DNA of 64,000 nt, from assembly GCA_025655595.1 (NCBI GenBank), contig JAHXIO010000011.1:558001-622000 (forward strand), given 5' to 3'. Positions 1 to 8,661 of the stretch are shown here, piece by piece (position 1 is the first letter of the stretch; every line of letters starts with the position of its first letter). The translations under genes and the position numbers were made by a program. Source of the stretch: Candidatus Thiodiazotropha sp. (ex Monitilora ramsayi). GTDB taxonomy: Bacteria > Pseudomonadota > Gammaproteobacteria > Chromatiales > Chromatiaceae. The notes beneath the pieces were generated by a model that was not told where the DNA came from, did not search any database, and saw only the letters and a program-made list of their open reading frames with translations.

Positions 1-309
1 TTTCAACCGCAACCTTTGGCCGGGGAATATCTGATATGCAGGTGGCCGTATACCGTTCCATGAAGCCAGTTGCTGGTACGGCAGGTTTTGCCGCCAGGCA
101 ATCGAATAGAGGGTATCCCCTTTCTGGACCAGGTAGTAACTGCGGGAATAGACGGGTGAACGGGGAGGCTTTGCCGGCTTGGCCGTTACCGGTTTATCTG
201 ATGCTGAACGTGAATAGACGGGCGCGCTTCCCGTCGAACTGCAACCGAGGACAGACAGCATTACGCCAACCAGTAACAACACCTCCAACTGCCTGACTAT
301 CGGCCCCAA
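1..309 (-). CDS. nlpD: NlpD-like LysM lipoprotein, N-terminal part (cut by window edge)
   Basis: The reverse strand reads a lipoprotein signal ending in the lipobox V-L-G-C (Cys codon at 243-241). A Ser/Pro/Lys-rich linker follows, then a LysM domain with the core Y-L-V-Q-K-G-D-T-L-Y-S-I-A. The frame stays open through base 1, so the C-terminal M23 peptidase-like domain expected of NlpD lies outside the window. NlpD is an outer-membrane lipoprotein that activates the cell-division amidase AmiC. Its place after surE-pcm-yqaA matches the conserved gammaproteobacterial order, where rpoS usually follows. The start is uncertain: a TTG at 309 gives a complete signal peptide, while GTG at 282 would be shorter. 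No good ATG precedes the hydrophobic stretch. Confidence 0.85.
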   Translation of the reverse strand, partial: MGPIVRQLEVLLLVGVMLSVLGCSSTGSAPVYSRSASDKPVTAKPAKPPRSPVYSRSYYLVQKGDTLYSIAWRQNLPYQQLASWNGIRPPAYQIFPGQRLRLK

Positions 310-340
310 ACTTTCGCCACAAAAAACGATAGCCCGTCTC

Positions 341-922
341 CTACGTCGACTTGAGAAATAAGACCGCCAATGCAAATACTGCCACCAGTAACCAGCCCAG
401 GAGGTCCACATAGCGATGTAATGCCTTTTCCATGCGCTCGCCACCCCAGGCCATCAGTCCTGCCACCAGAAAAAAACGGGCGCCCCGTCCTATGGCCGAT
501 GCCAGCACGAAGGGCATGAGCGCCATAGAGATTACACCCGCAGTAATCGTAAAAATCTTATAGGGTATCGGGGAAAAGCCTGCCAGAAAAATCGCCCAGA
601 ATCCCCAGGATTCAAACCAACCCTGCGCCTTGAGATAGGCTGGCCAATAGCCCCAATCATGCAGGTAGGGTTCAATAAGATCAAATGCAAAGAGACCGAT
701 CAGATAACCCAAGAGGCCACCAAGCACGGAAGCCAATGTGGTGAGTCCGGCGAAGTGCCAGGCACGATTGGGGCTGGCCAGGCTCATAGGGGCCAGCATC
801 ACATCTGGCGGGATAGGAAAAAAAGAGGATTCGGCAAAACTCAAACCCGCAAGATAGCGCGGCGCATGGGGGTGACGGGACCAAAGCATAGTGCGGCTGT
901 AGAGAGACGAGAAGAGCCGCAT
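341..922 (-). CDS. yqaA: YqaA family membrane protein (VTT/DedA-like)
   Basis: A 193-aa inner-membrane protein with hydrophobic segments around residues 55-80, 110-130 and 170-190. It carries the S-F-x-P-I-P-P-D and G-F-S-P-I-P-Y-K-x-F-T signatures of the VTT (SNARE-associated/DedA) family. Members of this superfamily are linked to lipid scrambling and proton-dependent membrane homeostasis, but YqaA itself has no firm function. The start codon sits in a TGATG overlap with the pcm stop, which suggests translational coupling in the surE-pcm-yqaA-nlpD operon. Confidence 0.88.
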   Translation of the reverse strand: MRLFSSLYSRTMLWSRHPHAPRYLAGLSFAESSFFPIPPDVMLAPMSLASPNRAWHFAGLTTLASVLGGLLGYLIGLFAFDLIEPYLHDWGYWPAYLKAQGWFESWGFWAIFLAGFSPIPYKIFTITAGVISMALMPFVLASAIGRGARFFLVAGLMAWGGERMEKALHRYVDLLGWLLVAVFALAVLFLKST

Positions 923-1587
923 CAGATGATACCTCCCTGCAGCGGTACGAAGTTTGCGGATTCCAGCTGCTCTTGCTGGTAACCCTCCGCTGTTCGTGTA
1001 ATTCTCAACATCACCTGCCCCTGTCTCTTCTGTAGCGGCAATATCAGTCTGCCACCGACCGCCAGTTGCTCTAATAACTGTTGCGGCAACCCTGAAGGTG
1101 CCGCTGTCACCAATATACCCTCAAACGGACCGTACTCCGGCCAACCAATCCCACCGTCGCTGTGTTTGAGACGGATATTCCGTATACCAAGTTCCCGGAA
1201 CCGGCTACGGGCCAGATCGAGCAGTGCCTGAATTCTCTCAACGCTGTAGACCCGCCTTACCAACTTGGCCAGAATCGCACACTGGAAACCAGAGCCCGTG
1301 CCTATCTCCAAAACCGTCTCAGGCACTCCCCCCTGGATAAGCGCCTCGGTCATTCGTGCCACCGTATAGGGCTGAGAAATGGTCTGACCGTGTCCGATAG
1401 GGAGGGCGGTGTCCTCGTAGGCGCGACTGGCCAGGGCTTCATCGACAAAGATATGCCTCGGCATATTGCGCATGGCTTCGAGAACGGCAAGATCCCGAAT
1501 ACCCTTTTCCCTCAACCGCTGTATCAACCGCTCCCGTGTCCGCTGGGAAGTCATGCCGATACCCAGATGTTCAGGTCGCATCATCAT
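922..1587 (-). CDS. pcm: Protein-L-isoaspartate O-methyltransferase
   Basis: A 221-aa SAM-dependent enzyme that methylates L-isoaspartyl residues in aged proteins to start their repair. The family signature [10 protein letters not shown] lies near residue 65. The SAM motif [11 protein letters not shown], is near residue 95. I chose the ATG at 1587 because it overlaps the surE stop as ATGA and has GGAAGAG upstream; a GTG at 1599 would extend the protein by four residues without a spaced ribosome site. The partner surE immediately upstream is the usual arrangement. Confidence 0.95.
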   Translation of the reverse strand: MMMRPEHLGIGMTSQRTRERLIQRLREKGIRDLAVLEAMRNMPRHIFVDEALASRAYEDTALPIGHGQTISQPYTVARMTEALIQGGVPETVLEIGTGSGFQCAILAKLVRRVYSVERIQALLDLARSRFRELGIRNIRLKHSDGGIGWPEYGPFEGILVTAAPSGLPQQLLEQLAVGGRLILPLQKRQGQVMLRITRTAEGYQQEQLESANFVPLQGGII

Positions 1588-2327
1588 CGGGTCAGCCACT
1601 CTTCCAGCGCATTGAGCGCACTATGCCGGGTCAGGTCGACCTGGAGTGGGGTGATGGAGACAAAACCCTCTCTCACGGCATGGAAATCCGTACCCGGACC
1701 CGCATCCTGCTCAGCACCTGCCGGGCCAACCCAATAGATTGTCTTACCTCTGGGGTCTGTCGTCTTGACGACCGGCTCCGCCTTATGGCGATGCCCAAGC
1801 CGGGTGGAACGAACACCTCGAAGCGCCTCGTATGGAAGATCCGGTACATTGACATTGAGAATGACATTCTCCGTCAAGGGGGCACGATCGAGGCGCTGTA
1901 CCAGGTCGAGCGCCACCCGAGCGCCGGTCTCAATATGCTTTGGATCATGGGAGTTCATTGAAACGGCTATGGCCGGCAAGCCGAGAAAGCGCCCTTCGGT
2001 AGCCGCCGCGACAGTACCTGAATAGAGGACATCGTCACCCATGTTGGGGCCAGCGTTGATACCCGAGACGACAAGATCGGGATCCCCGTCAAGCAATCCG
2101 GTTATGGCCAGATGGACACAATCGGTCGGGGTTCCGTCCACACGGATAAACCCGTTTTCCATGGTTCGCGCACGCAGGGGATTGACCAATGTGAGCGAGT
2201 TGCTGGCACCGCTGCGGTCCTGGTCCGGCGCCACCACGACGATCTCAGCGACTGTCGAAAGGGCATCCGCCAGGGCCTGGAGACCGGGTGCCTGGTAGCC
2301 ATCGTCATTACTAAGGAGGATTCTCAT
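1584..2327 (-). CDS. surE: 5'/3'-nucleotidase SurE
   Basis: A 247-aa metal-dependent nucleoside monophosphate phosphatase (survival protein). The N-terminus [11 protein letters not shown] holds the two metal-binding aspartates at positions 8-9. [10 protein letters not shown] and [12 protein letters not shown] follow, as expected for the family. The true start is taken as the ATG at 2327 because SurE proteins begin with exactly this [10 protein letters not shown] stretch; a TTG four codons upstream is open but not needed. It is the first gene of the surE-pcm-yqaA-nlpD set. Confidence 0.96.
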   Translation of the reverse strand: MRILLSNDDGYQAPGLQALADALSTVAEIVVVAPDQDRSGASNSLTLVNPLRARTMENGFIRVDGTPTDCVHLAITGLLDGDPDLVVSGINAGPNMGDDVLYSGTVAAATEGRFLGLPAIAVSMNSHDPKHIETGARVALDLVQRLDRAPLTENVILNVNVPDLPYEALRGVRSTRLGHRHKAEPVVKTTDPRGKTIYWVGPAGAEQDAGPGTDFHAVREGFVSITPLQVDLTRHSALNALEEWLTR

Positions 2328-2458
2328 ACGGAGGCACAATATACTGGAATTGTCTGGCCTTCACACCATCGAGATGCCACTCCGCCGCACTTGACGATTG
2401 AGATTCTGTCACACAGCTCATAACATGCGATTCTGCTCTTTCATCAGACGTGCCCGAC

Positions 2459-3007
2459 ATGAGTCGAAAAAAGGAACATAACGAGGAAGATGATCTTTTT
2501 CGCGAAGCGTTAAAGGATGTCCGACCGCTGGAAAGAAGTCGCGCCGAACCCTACCGGCGGCGACTGGCGCCCCGGCCGTTGAATCTTCCGGTGGGCGATG
2601 AAGATGATGAGCAACAAGACCTCTACTCGGAACATGAGATCGAAACCGGCGAGGAGCTCTATTTCGCCCGTCCCGGCATTCAGAAGCGTCTCATGCACGA
2701 TCTGCGCAGAGGCTATCTGGAAATCGGCGCCGAACTCGACTTGCACGGACTGACCGTTCGATATGCCCGGGAGGACCTGAACCGCTTTCTCGCCGCATGC
2801 CACCAACGCGGCATCCGTTGCGCCCGCATCATACACGGTAAGGGGTACGGCTCCGAGGGCCGGCAGCCGATACTCAAACAGAAACTTAATCTCTGGTTGA
2901 GACAACGGGAGGACGTACTCGCCTTCACCTCCGCGCCCCGGCATGATGGCGGTACCGGTGCCGCCTACGTGTTGTTGCGCAATCCGGAAAAAAACCGACG
3001 AAAATGA
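2459..3007 (+). CDS. Smr domain protein (SmrA/YdaL-like)
   Basis: A 182-aa protein with a charged, probably disordered N-terminal half (D/E/R-rich to about residue 60) and a C-terminal Smr domain. The domain shows L-D-L-H-G-L-T near residue 95 and the H-G-K-G-Y-G-S loop that stands for the TGxG motif. Smr domains resemble the C-terminal part of MutS2 and act as endonucleases; E. coli SmrA/SmrB are relatives, and SmrB cuts mRNA at collided ribosomes. The start is either the ATG at 2459 or a GTG at 2450, and neither has a clear ribosome site. The stop overlaps the next gene as ATGA. Confidence 0.88.
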   Translation: MSRKKEHNEEDDLFREALKDVRPLERSRAEPYRRRLAPRPLNLPVGDEDDEQQDLYSEHEIETGEELYFARPGIQKRLMHDLRRGYLEIGAELDLHGLTVRYAREDLNRFLAACHQRGIRCARIIHGKGYGSEGRQPILKQKLNLWLRQREDVLAFTSAPRHDGGTGAAYVLLRNPEKNRRK

Positions 3008-4659
3008 AACAATCGCTACTCTTTCTTGCCGTACTGACGAGTCCTGTGTTCGGTCTGACATTTGAACCGGTGAGTCTGCCAGACTCGATAGCTGAAGGTT
3101 CCAGCATTAGAGGCAGTCAGGCGTATCAACACAATGGGAAACAATACACGCTGGATTATCGTACGCTGATCCGAAGCGGGGATCGCCGGGAGGATCAGAT
3201 ATTCGGCCTATTGCATGACCGTCAGGGCAACCTGATCCATCGCGCTGACGGCGGCGCCCGCGTTTCCAATAAAAACGACTACTCCTCCCTGCTGCAGGTA
3301 GAGAGCGATCTCTTCATGCTGACGCAATTCGAAGAGATCCCAGGCGCAGTCTATCTCTCTCAGTTGAATCAAAATCCGAAAACCGGCCTTCTCAAAGTAG
3401 AACGAACCCGGCCTCTTGACCTCTCGTCAATCAACGGAGGATGGAATCACTGTGCAGGCAGCACAACGCCATGGCAGACACACCTCGGTACCGAGGAGTA
3501 CGAACCCAACGCGGCCGTCCGCAATGAGAACGGTGCCATCGATCGCTATTATCAGGCAATGGCGTCCTACACCGGCGGTGACCCAAAGTCGCTCTATCCC
3601 TACGATTACGGCTGGCAGATTGAGATCCGTGTAGATAATTTCAATAAGACCCGGATCGACAGACGTTACGCCATGGGGCGTCTCTCTCATGAGGTAGGCC
3701 TGGTAATGCCGGACGAGCGCACTGTCTATATCACTGACGACGCCCACAATACCGCCTTTTTCCGATTCATTGCCGATCGCCCGGGCGATTTGAGCAGCGG
3801 CACACTTTACGCCGCGCGTTGGCATCAGACCGGAGATCAGCATGGCGGCCAGGCTCGAATCGAGTGGATCTCCCTTGGGCATACCGATGAGGAAGAGATT
3901 CGTACGGCTATGGCAAAAAAGCCTCTGTTCAATGACATTTTCGAACACATCGCTCCCGGAGAGGATGGCAACTGTCCCAACGAATTCTCCAGCATCAACA
4001 CCCGCTTCGGCCTCGAATGCCTGAAGCTGATTCCGGGCATGGAGCGAACCGCCTCCCGACTGGAAAGCCGTCGTTTCGCTGCCTTGAAGGGGGCTACAAC
4101 CGAATTCCGAAAAATGGAGGGACTCGCTTTCAACCCCGCCAAGCAGGAACTCTACGTCGCCATCACCACAATCGACAAGGGAATGGAAGACCGGAAACAA
4201 GGAGGGTTAGCCAATACCGAATTCGACCGGGGTGGACCCAACCACATCCGCCTGCCGTTCACTCCCTGTGGTGGCATCTACGCGCTTTCACTGGATAAGA
4301 ACTATGTGGCGACAGACATGAGAGCGATACTCCTCGGAGAAACAGCAGAAGACGACCCGGAAAATTTCTGCGAACCGACACAAATCGCAAACCCGGACAA
4401 TCTGACCTTTCTCACCGGCCATGACACACTGATCATTGCCGAGGATTCCAGCCAGGGACATATCAACAACATGCTCTGGGCCTTCAATCTCAATCGTCAA
4501 CAATTGACCCGCCTGCTGACTGCACCACTGGGAGCCGAAGTCACCGGCAGTTATTACTATCCGGATATCAACGGCTGGGGTTATCTCATGTGTACGATCC
4601 AACACCCGGCCAATGGCCCCGCCACCACGGGATATTTGGGACCCTTCGAGTTAAAGTAG
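3004..4659 (+). CDS. PhoX-like (DUF839) exported phosphatase
   Basis: A 551-aa exported protein of the DUF839/PhoX family of calcium- and iron-dependent alkaline phosphatases. It begins with a short Sec-type signal (M-K-Q-S-L-L-F-L-A-V-L ending near residue 17) rather than the twin-arginine signal typical of PhoX. Supporting stretches are W-N-H-C-A-G-S-T-T-P-W near residue 147, G-R-L-S-H-E-V-G near 225, M-E-G-L-A-F-N-P near 371 and A-N-P-D-N-L near 465. It is translationally coupled to the upstream smr gene by an ATGA overlap. The substrate is unknown, so 'phosphatase' comes from the family. Confidence 0.8.
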   Translation: MKQSLLFLAVLTSPVFGLTFEPVSLPDSIAEGSSIRGSQAYQHNGKQYTLDYRTLIRSGDRREDQIFGLLHDRQGNLIHRADGGARVSNKNDYSSLLQVESDLFMLTQFEEIPGAVYLSQLNQNPKTGLLKVERTRPLDLSSINGGWNHCAGSTTPWQTHLGTEEYEPNAAVRNENGAIDRYYQAMASYTGGDPKSLYPYDYGWQIEIRVDNFNKTRIDRRYAMGRLSHEVGLVMPDERTVYITDDAHNTAFFRFIADRPGDLSSGTLYAARWHQTGDQHGGQARIEWISLGHTDEEEIRTAMAKKPLFNDIFEHIAPGEDGNCPNEFSSINTRFGLECLKLIPGMERTASRLESRRFAALKGATTEFRKMEGLAFNPAKQELYVAITTIDKGMEDRKQGGLANTEFDRGGPNHIRLPFTPCGGIYALSLDKNYVATDMRAILLGETAEDDPENFCEPTQIANPDNLTFLTGHDTLIIAEDSSQGHINNMLWAFNLNRQQLTRLLTAPLGAEVTGSYYYPDINGWGYLMCTIQHPANGPATTGYLGPFELK

Positions 4660-4849
4660 GCAAACACTCGGGTATGTAAAAAAGGATCATTGAAATCCCC
4701 CTTAAACCAAGTAAAATACTAGGTTATTACCAACGCAGTAACGAACCCTTTCATAGCTGACAGCAACAATCTTCACAGTGGTAATAGACCGCATCCCCCG
4801 GAGTGTATCGGTTCAGCGGACAGTGTAAGGGTCGTGAGGAAAGAGAGAC

Positions 4850-5407
4850 ATGGCAATCAGAATCAAGAGCCAATGGCATGATGACGAATCCGAGCGCGCC
4901 CCGGAGGAGATCGGTGGCGCTATTGCTTTCATCGCCTGGCGCATTGCGATGGACAAGGCCATCACGCTACACGGAGAAAATTTCGTCTACCGGGATGACA
5001 GCCAACGTCTGGCGGTGATAGCGGAATACCTGGCCTTCGAATCACAAATCACGGACCGGTTGATTCATGACATGCTGGACAACGAGACCCGTGTCGCAGT
5101 CATCACCGCACTGGTGATGAAGCTGGCTGACCACTATCGGGAAAATGCCACGGACCTGCTCGGCCCCGGTGATCACGCCAATGATTTCATCGCCCTTTTC
5201 AACCAGCGCTCAGGTGAATACGCTGAATTCAACTTCAGCAAAGAGGGACCCAGCTACCCCTTCCTACGACATCTCGGATATGAGATCCAACAGGTCATGG
5301 GGCAGGAGGAGCACGAAAACCGCTGGGTCATCGACCAGGTGATGGACGTGGATGGTCCCGAGGTCTACAAACAGCTGGCCCGCGCGGTCAGAAATCTCTT
5401 CGATTAA
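4850..5407 (+). CDS. Conserved-looking protein of unknown function in the MoxR/VWA module
   Basis: A 185-aa, mostly helical and acidic soluble protein with no signal peptide or membrane segment and no family that I recognise. It has a good ribosome site (GGAAAGAGAG) before the ATG. It ends only 12 bases before the MoxR ATPase gene, so the two are almost certainly co-transcribed. In this kind of locus a small protein next to MoxR is a candidate adaptor or substrate of the AAA+/VWA machine; this is inference from position alone. Confidence 0.75.
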   Translation: MAIRIKSQWHDDESERAPEEIGGAIAFIAWRIAMDKAITLHGENFVYRDDSQRLAVIAEYLAFESQITDRLIHDMLDNETRVAVITALVMKLADHYRENATDLLGPGDHANDFIALFNQRSGEYAEFNFSKEGPSYPFLRHLGYEIQQVMGQEEHENRWVIDQVMDVDGPEVYKQLARAVRNLFD

Positions 5408-5419
5408 GGCAGTATTTTT

Positions 5420-6463
5420 ATGCGTCCAGTTCAGTTGCTCACCATCCTGGAACAGGAGTTTATCAGTACCCGTGCCGGCCACCACACACCGGTCATGCTC
5501 TGGGGACCGCCCGGTGTCGGTAAGTCCGATATGGTACGCGAGGTCGCCGAACAACACGGTGCACCGGTGATCGATATCCGGCTCTCGCAGATGGAACCCA
5601 GCGATCTCCGGGGCATCCCCTTCCGAACCAATGGGACAGTAGAGTGGGCCATCCCTTCTCTCCTGCCCGACAGTGATCGACATGGCGATGAAGGCATCCT
5701 CTTTCTCGATGAGATCACTTCGGCGCCGCCGACCGTGTCTGCCGCTGCCTACCAGCTAATCCTCGACCGCCGTCTGGGCGAATACCAGGTACCCGACGGT
5801 TGGGCCATCTTCGCCGCCGGCAACCGTCAGGGCGACCGGGGCGTCACCTACAGCATGCCGGCCCCGCTTGCCAACCGCTTTTCCCACTTCGAGGTGGAGA
5901 CAAACCTGGACGACTGGGTGGCCTGGGCCTATCGGAATAACATCGATGAGCGCATCATTGCTTTTCTACGTTTCCGCCCGGAACTCCTGTTCGATTTCGA
6001 TCCGGCACACAATCCGGTGGCCTTCCCCTCTCCACGTTCCTGGGAGTTCGCCCACCGGGCACTGCAGAAATTCGACGGCCATCCTCAGCTTCTGCAGGGC
6101 ACCCTGCAGGCTTGTGTGGGTCCAGCCGCCGGTGTGGAGTTGAACGCCTTTGTCAACAGCCTCGACAAGATGCCCGACCTGGATGCCATCCTCGCCGGCG
6201 AAGAGGTTCCAACACCTGAGGAGATCGACCTGCAGTATGCGGTGGCGGCAGCCCTGGTAGGCCGTGCCATCCGTGCCCATGAAGCCGGCGACGGTACTCA
6301 GGTACATGGACGCATCCTGGAATATGCCCGACAGTTCCCACAACGTGAGATGGGCGTGATGCTGGTCTCCGACATGCACCGGGCTATCGGAGAAGCGATC
6401 TTCAACGTACCCCAGTTCAGCGACTGGGCTCAGGCAATCTCCGACGTGATGCTGTATGAGTGA
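5420..6463 (+). CDS. MoxR-type AAA+ ATPase
   Basis: A 347-aa AAA+ ATPase. Walker A is G-P-P-G-V-G-K-S at residues 29-36 and Walker B is I-L-F-L-D-E at 93-98. The sensor region reads F-A-A-G-N-R-Q-G-D-R-G, and a helical C-terminal lid follows. MoxR-family ATPases usually work as chaperones with von Willebrand factor A partners encoded nearby. Here the partner is the HExxH/VWA protein 181 bases downstream, with the 185-aa protein just upstream. The gap to the VWA gene holds an inverted REP pair, which may reduce downstream expression. Confidence 0.93.
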   Translation: MRPVQLLTILEQEFISTRAGHHTPVMLWGPPGVGKSDMVREVAEQHGAPVIDIRLSQMEPSDLRGIPFRTNGTVEWAIPSLLPDSDRHGDEGILFLDEITSAPPTVSAAAYQLILDRRLGEYQVPDGWAIFAAGNRQGDRGVTYSMPAPLANRFSHFEVETNLDDWVAWAYRNNIDERIIAFLRFRPELLFDFDPAHNPVAFPSPRSWEFAHRALQKFDGHPQLLQGTLQACVGPAAGVELNAFVNSLDKMPDLDAILAGEEVPTPEEIDLQYAVAAALVGRAIRAHEAGDGTQVHGRILEYARQFPQREMGVMLVSDMHRAIGEAIFNVPQFSDWAQAISDVMLYE

Positions 6464-6518
6464 ACATCAGTCCGCTAATGGCTACAAAAATATCTCCGCA
6501 GTGCACTATGAGCTATGC

Positions 6519-6589
6519 ATAGGGTGGGGCCCTGCCCCACCGATTCAGTCCAGTTTCAAGGACATTGGTAGGGCAGGGCCCCACCCTAC
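6519..6589. repeat. Inverted pair of REP-like palindromes (G-type)
   Basis: Two 19-base palindromes of the form GGTGGGGCNNNGCCCCACC lie tail to tail. The first (6523-6541) is preceded by ATAG. The second (6567-6585) is followed by CTAC, that is GTAG on the other strand. Together they can also fold into one long hairpin. The pair lies inside the MoxR-to-VWA gap. Related copies occur at 7903, 47802, 55471, 58113 and 58223. Confidence 0.85.
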
Positions 6590-6644
6590 TCACACACCAG
6601 ATTACTGGTGTTCATTCCCGTCCATTTACGGATATAAGTAGAAA

Positions 6645-7877
6645 ATGGACCAGGAACAGATTGAAACCAAACTGGCCGCTGCCCGCACCAAGCTGATCCT
6701 CGACAAGCCCTTCCTCGGCGCCCTGGTGATGCGACTACCCATGGAGGTGGGCAACCCGGACTGGTGTCCCGCCACGGCGACGGATGCGAGGAAGTTCTAC
6801 TACAACCCGGAATTCATTGATCAACTGAGCCTGGACGAAACTCAGTTCATGCTGGCGCATGAGGCACTGCACTGCGCCCTCTCTCACTTTGCCCGCCGTC
6901 AACACCGCACCAAACTCCACTGGGATATGGCATGTGATTATGCGATCAATCCGCTCTTGATCGGTGACGGCCTGAAACCACCGCCCGGTTCACTCTACCT
7001 GCCCCAATTCGAGGGTATGACTGCGGAGGAGATCTACCCCTGCCTCGACCAGAAGGACGATGAGGAACCCCTGGACAATCATGTCTACGACCAGGAGAAC
7101 ACCAAGGGATCCGGCAGCGGCAAAACCGAGAAGGAGATGTCACCGAAAGATCAACCCGACGAGACGGAAAACGAAGGGGATGAGAGTGAGACTCAGGAAA
7201 GCGGCGCGGGCTCCGCTGCCTCGCAACCGCCTCCCCTCTCACCGGACGAAGTCGAAACCCTCAATATCCAGTGGCAGCAACGCATGGCCGGCGCGGCCCA
7301 GCAGGCGATGCAGGTCGGCAAGCTGGACGGCGCCATGGCGCGAATGGTCGATCATTTGCTGCAGCCCCAACTTCCCTGGCGCCTGCTGCTCGCCCGTTAC
7401 ATGACAGCAGTTGCCCGTGACGACTTCAGCTATATGCGCCCTTCCCGCCGGGAAGGCGAGTTCATCCTGCCGAGCCTGCGCAGCAACCAGGTGGAACTGG
7501 TGGTGGCACTGGACACCAGCGGCTCGATCCAGGATCACGAGATGGGAGAATTTCTGGCGGAAATCAACGCCCTGAAGGGGCAAATGCGGGCACGAGTAAC
7601 CCTGCTTGCCTGCGATTCCGCCATTGCCGATGGCGCACCCTGGATCTATGAAGCCTGGGAGGAGTTCGAGCTGCCGACAAAGATCACCGGTGGTGGTGGT
7701 ACCAGTTTTGAGCCGGTATTCGAATGGGTTTCAGAGCACGGTACAGAACCCGACCTGCTGGTCTATTTCACCGATGCAGAAGGGGCCTTCCCCAAACAAC
7801 CGCCTCACTATCCGGTGATCTGGCTGGTAAAAGGCAAAGAAAAGACACCTTGGGGACAAAGAATTCAGCTCAATTGA
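6645..7877 (+). CDS. DUF2201-type metallopeptidase-like/VWA domain protein
   Basis: A 410-aa protein that joins two parts. The N-terminal domain is metallopeptidase-like with A-H-E-A-L-H (HEALH at 72-76, the HExxH zinc motif). The C-terminal domain is VWA-like with a MIDAS motif D-T-S-G-S at 290-294. Between them, about residues 136-205, is a highly charged, low-complexity linker rich in Glu, Asp, Ser and Pro. This matches the COG3864/DUF2201 family that accompanies MoxR ATPases. Its substrate is unknown. The start has no strong ribosome site, but the N-terminus aligns with family expectation. It closes the three-gene module. Confidence 0.9.
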   Translation: MDQEQIETKLAAARTKLILDKPFLGALVMRLPMEVGNPDWCPATATDARKFYYNPEFIDQLSLDETQFMLAHEALHCALSHFARRQHRTKLHWDMACDYAINPLLIGDGLKPPPGSLYLPQFEGMTAEEIYPCLDQKDDEEPLDNHVYDQENTKGSGSGKTEKEMSPKDQPDETENEGDESETQESGAGSAASQPPPLSPDEVETLNIQWQQRMAGAAQQAMQVGKLDGAMARMVDHLLQPQLPWRLLLARYMTAVARDDFSYMRPSRREGEFILPSLRSNQVELVVALDTSGSIQDHEMGEFLAEINALKGQMRARVTLLACDSAIADGAPWIYEAWEEFELPTKITGGGGTSFEPVFEWVSEHGTEPDLLVYFTDAEGAFPKQPPHYPVIWLVKGKEKTPWGQRIQLN

Positions 7878-7902
7878 TCAGCTGTACCAGCATCTTCTGC
7901 CA

Positions 7903-7925
7903 GGTGCGGCAGAGCCGCACCCTTC
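7903..7925 (-). repeat. Single REP-like palindrome (C-type)
   Basis: The palindrome GGTGCGGCAGAGCCGCACC (7903-7921) is followed by CTTC, which is GAAG on the reverse strand. It stands alone between the convergent VWA and haem-protein genes and may also serve as a terminator hairpin. Confidence 0.75.
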
Positions 7926-7938
7926 ACTAAACTGGAGA

Positions 7939-8502
7939 TTACAAAGGCTTCTTCAAAGTGAATGCGCCGCGTAGGTCGCCCACCTTATAGCCTCTCGCCT
8001 GATCATTGGGATAGAGTTCATCCAGCTTGGCCGTAACCGGTTGCGCGATGTCGCTACCGTGACACTTGGTGCAGACCTCAGCCGTCGGTATCGCCTTCAT
8101 CATACGAAAAACCTTACGACCCTTCTCCTCAACGACCTCGGCCTTGACGATCTTCATTGGATCCTCGCCCGCAGCCTTACGCGCCTCGAACTCATTCAAT
8201 ACGGCCGTCTCCCAGGCATCCGGTGCGTTATCTGCATTTCGGACCTTTAGGCTTGTTCTACCAACCTGCCAGCCACTCATCTGAGAGTGAGCCTCAGCCA
8301 GACTTGGCGCAACGGTATTGCACGTAGCGATAGTCTTTACCGGACCATGCTGTTTCATGCCCTTGACCAGTTCCCCTTTAAGATCGCCAAAAAAGGCTTT
8401 GATAACCCCCTTGCCTTCATTCACATGGGCTTTTACAGCCTCATCCGCCAGTGCGGACCCGGTAGCAAGACAAGCGAGAAAAACTGCATTACGTACTTTC
8501 AT
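7939..8502 (-). CDS. DUF3365 (Tll0287-like) periplasmic c-type haem protein
   Basis: A 187-aa protein with a Sec signal (M-K-V-R-N-A-V-F-L-A, cleavage near A-L-A-D) and one haem-attachment motif C-T-K-C-H at 144-148. Flanking text such as P-x-A-E-V-C-T-K-C-H-G and R-G-Y-K-V-G-D-L-R-G-A is typical of the DUF3365/Tll0287-like family, which includes haem-binding redox or sensor domains. The start at 8502 is preceded by TGGAGAAG, so it is preferred to an in-frame ATG ten codons upstream. It probably acts as a single-haem electron carrier or sensor in the periplasm; the partner is unknown. Confidence 0.85.
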   Translation of the reverse strand: MKVRNAVFLACLATGSALADEAVKAHVNEGKGVIKAFFGDLKGELVKGMKQHGPVKTIATCNTVAPSLAEAHSQMSGWQVGRTSLKVRNADNAPDAWETAVLNEFEARKAAGEDPMKIVKAEVVEEKGRKVFRMMKAIPTAEVCTKCHGSDIAQPVTAKLDELYPNDQARGYKVGDLRGAFTLKKPL

Positions 8503-8661
8503 TAAAACTTCTCCATGCAAGATCGTATTCATTCGATTAAGAAAAAAACCAGCGTAGATTAATGCAAAGCTATAGACTACACCATGCCTTACACGTTCCC
8601 CCTCGACCTGGAGGATATGCCGGCCTGGAACTAACAGGTTGAAATATGATCATTTAGAAGC

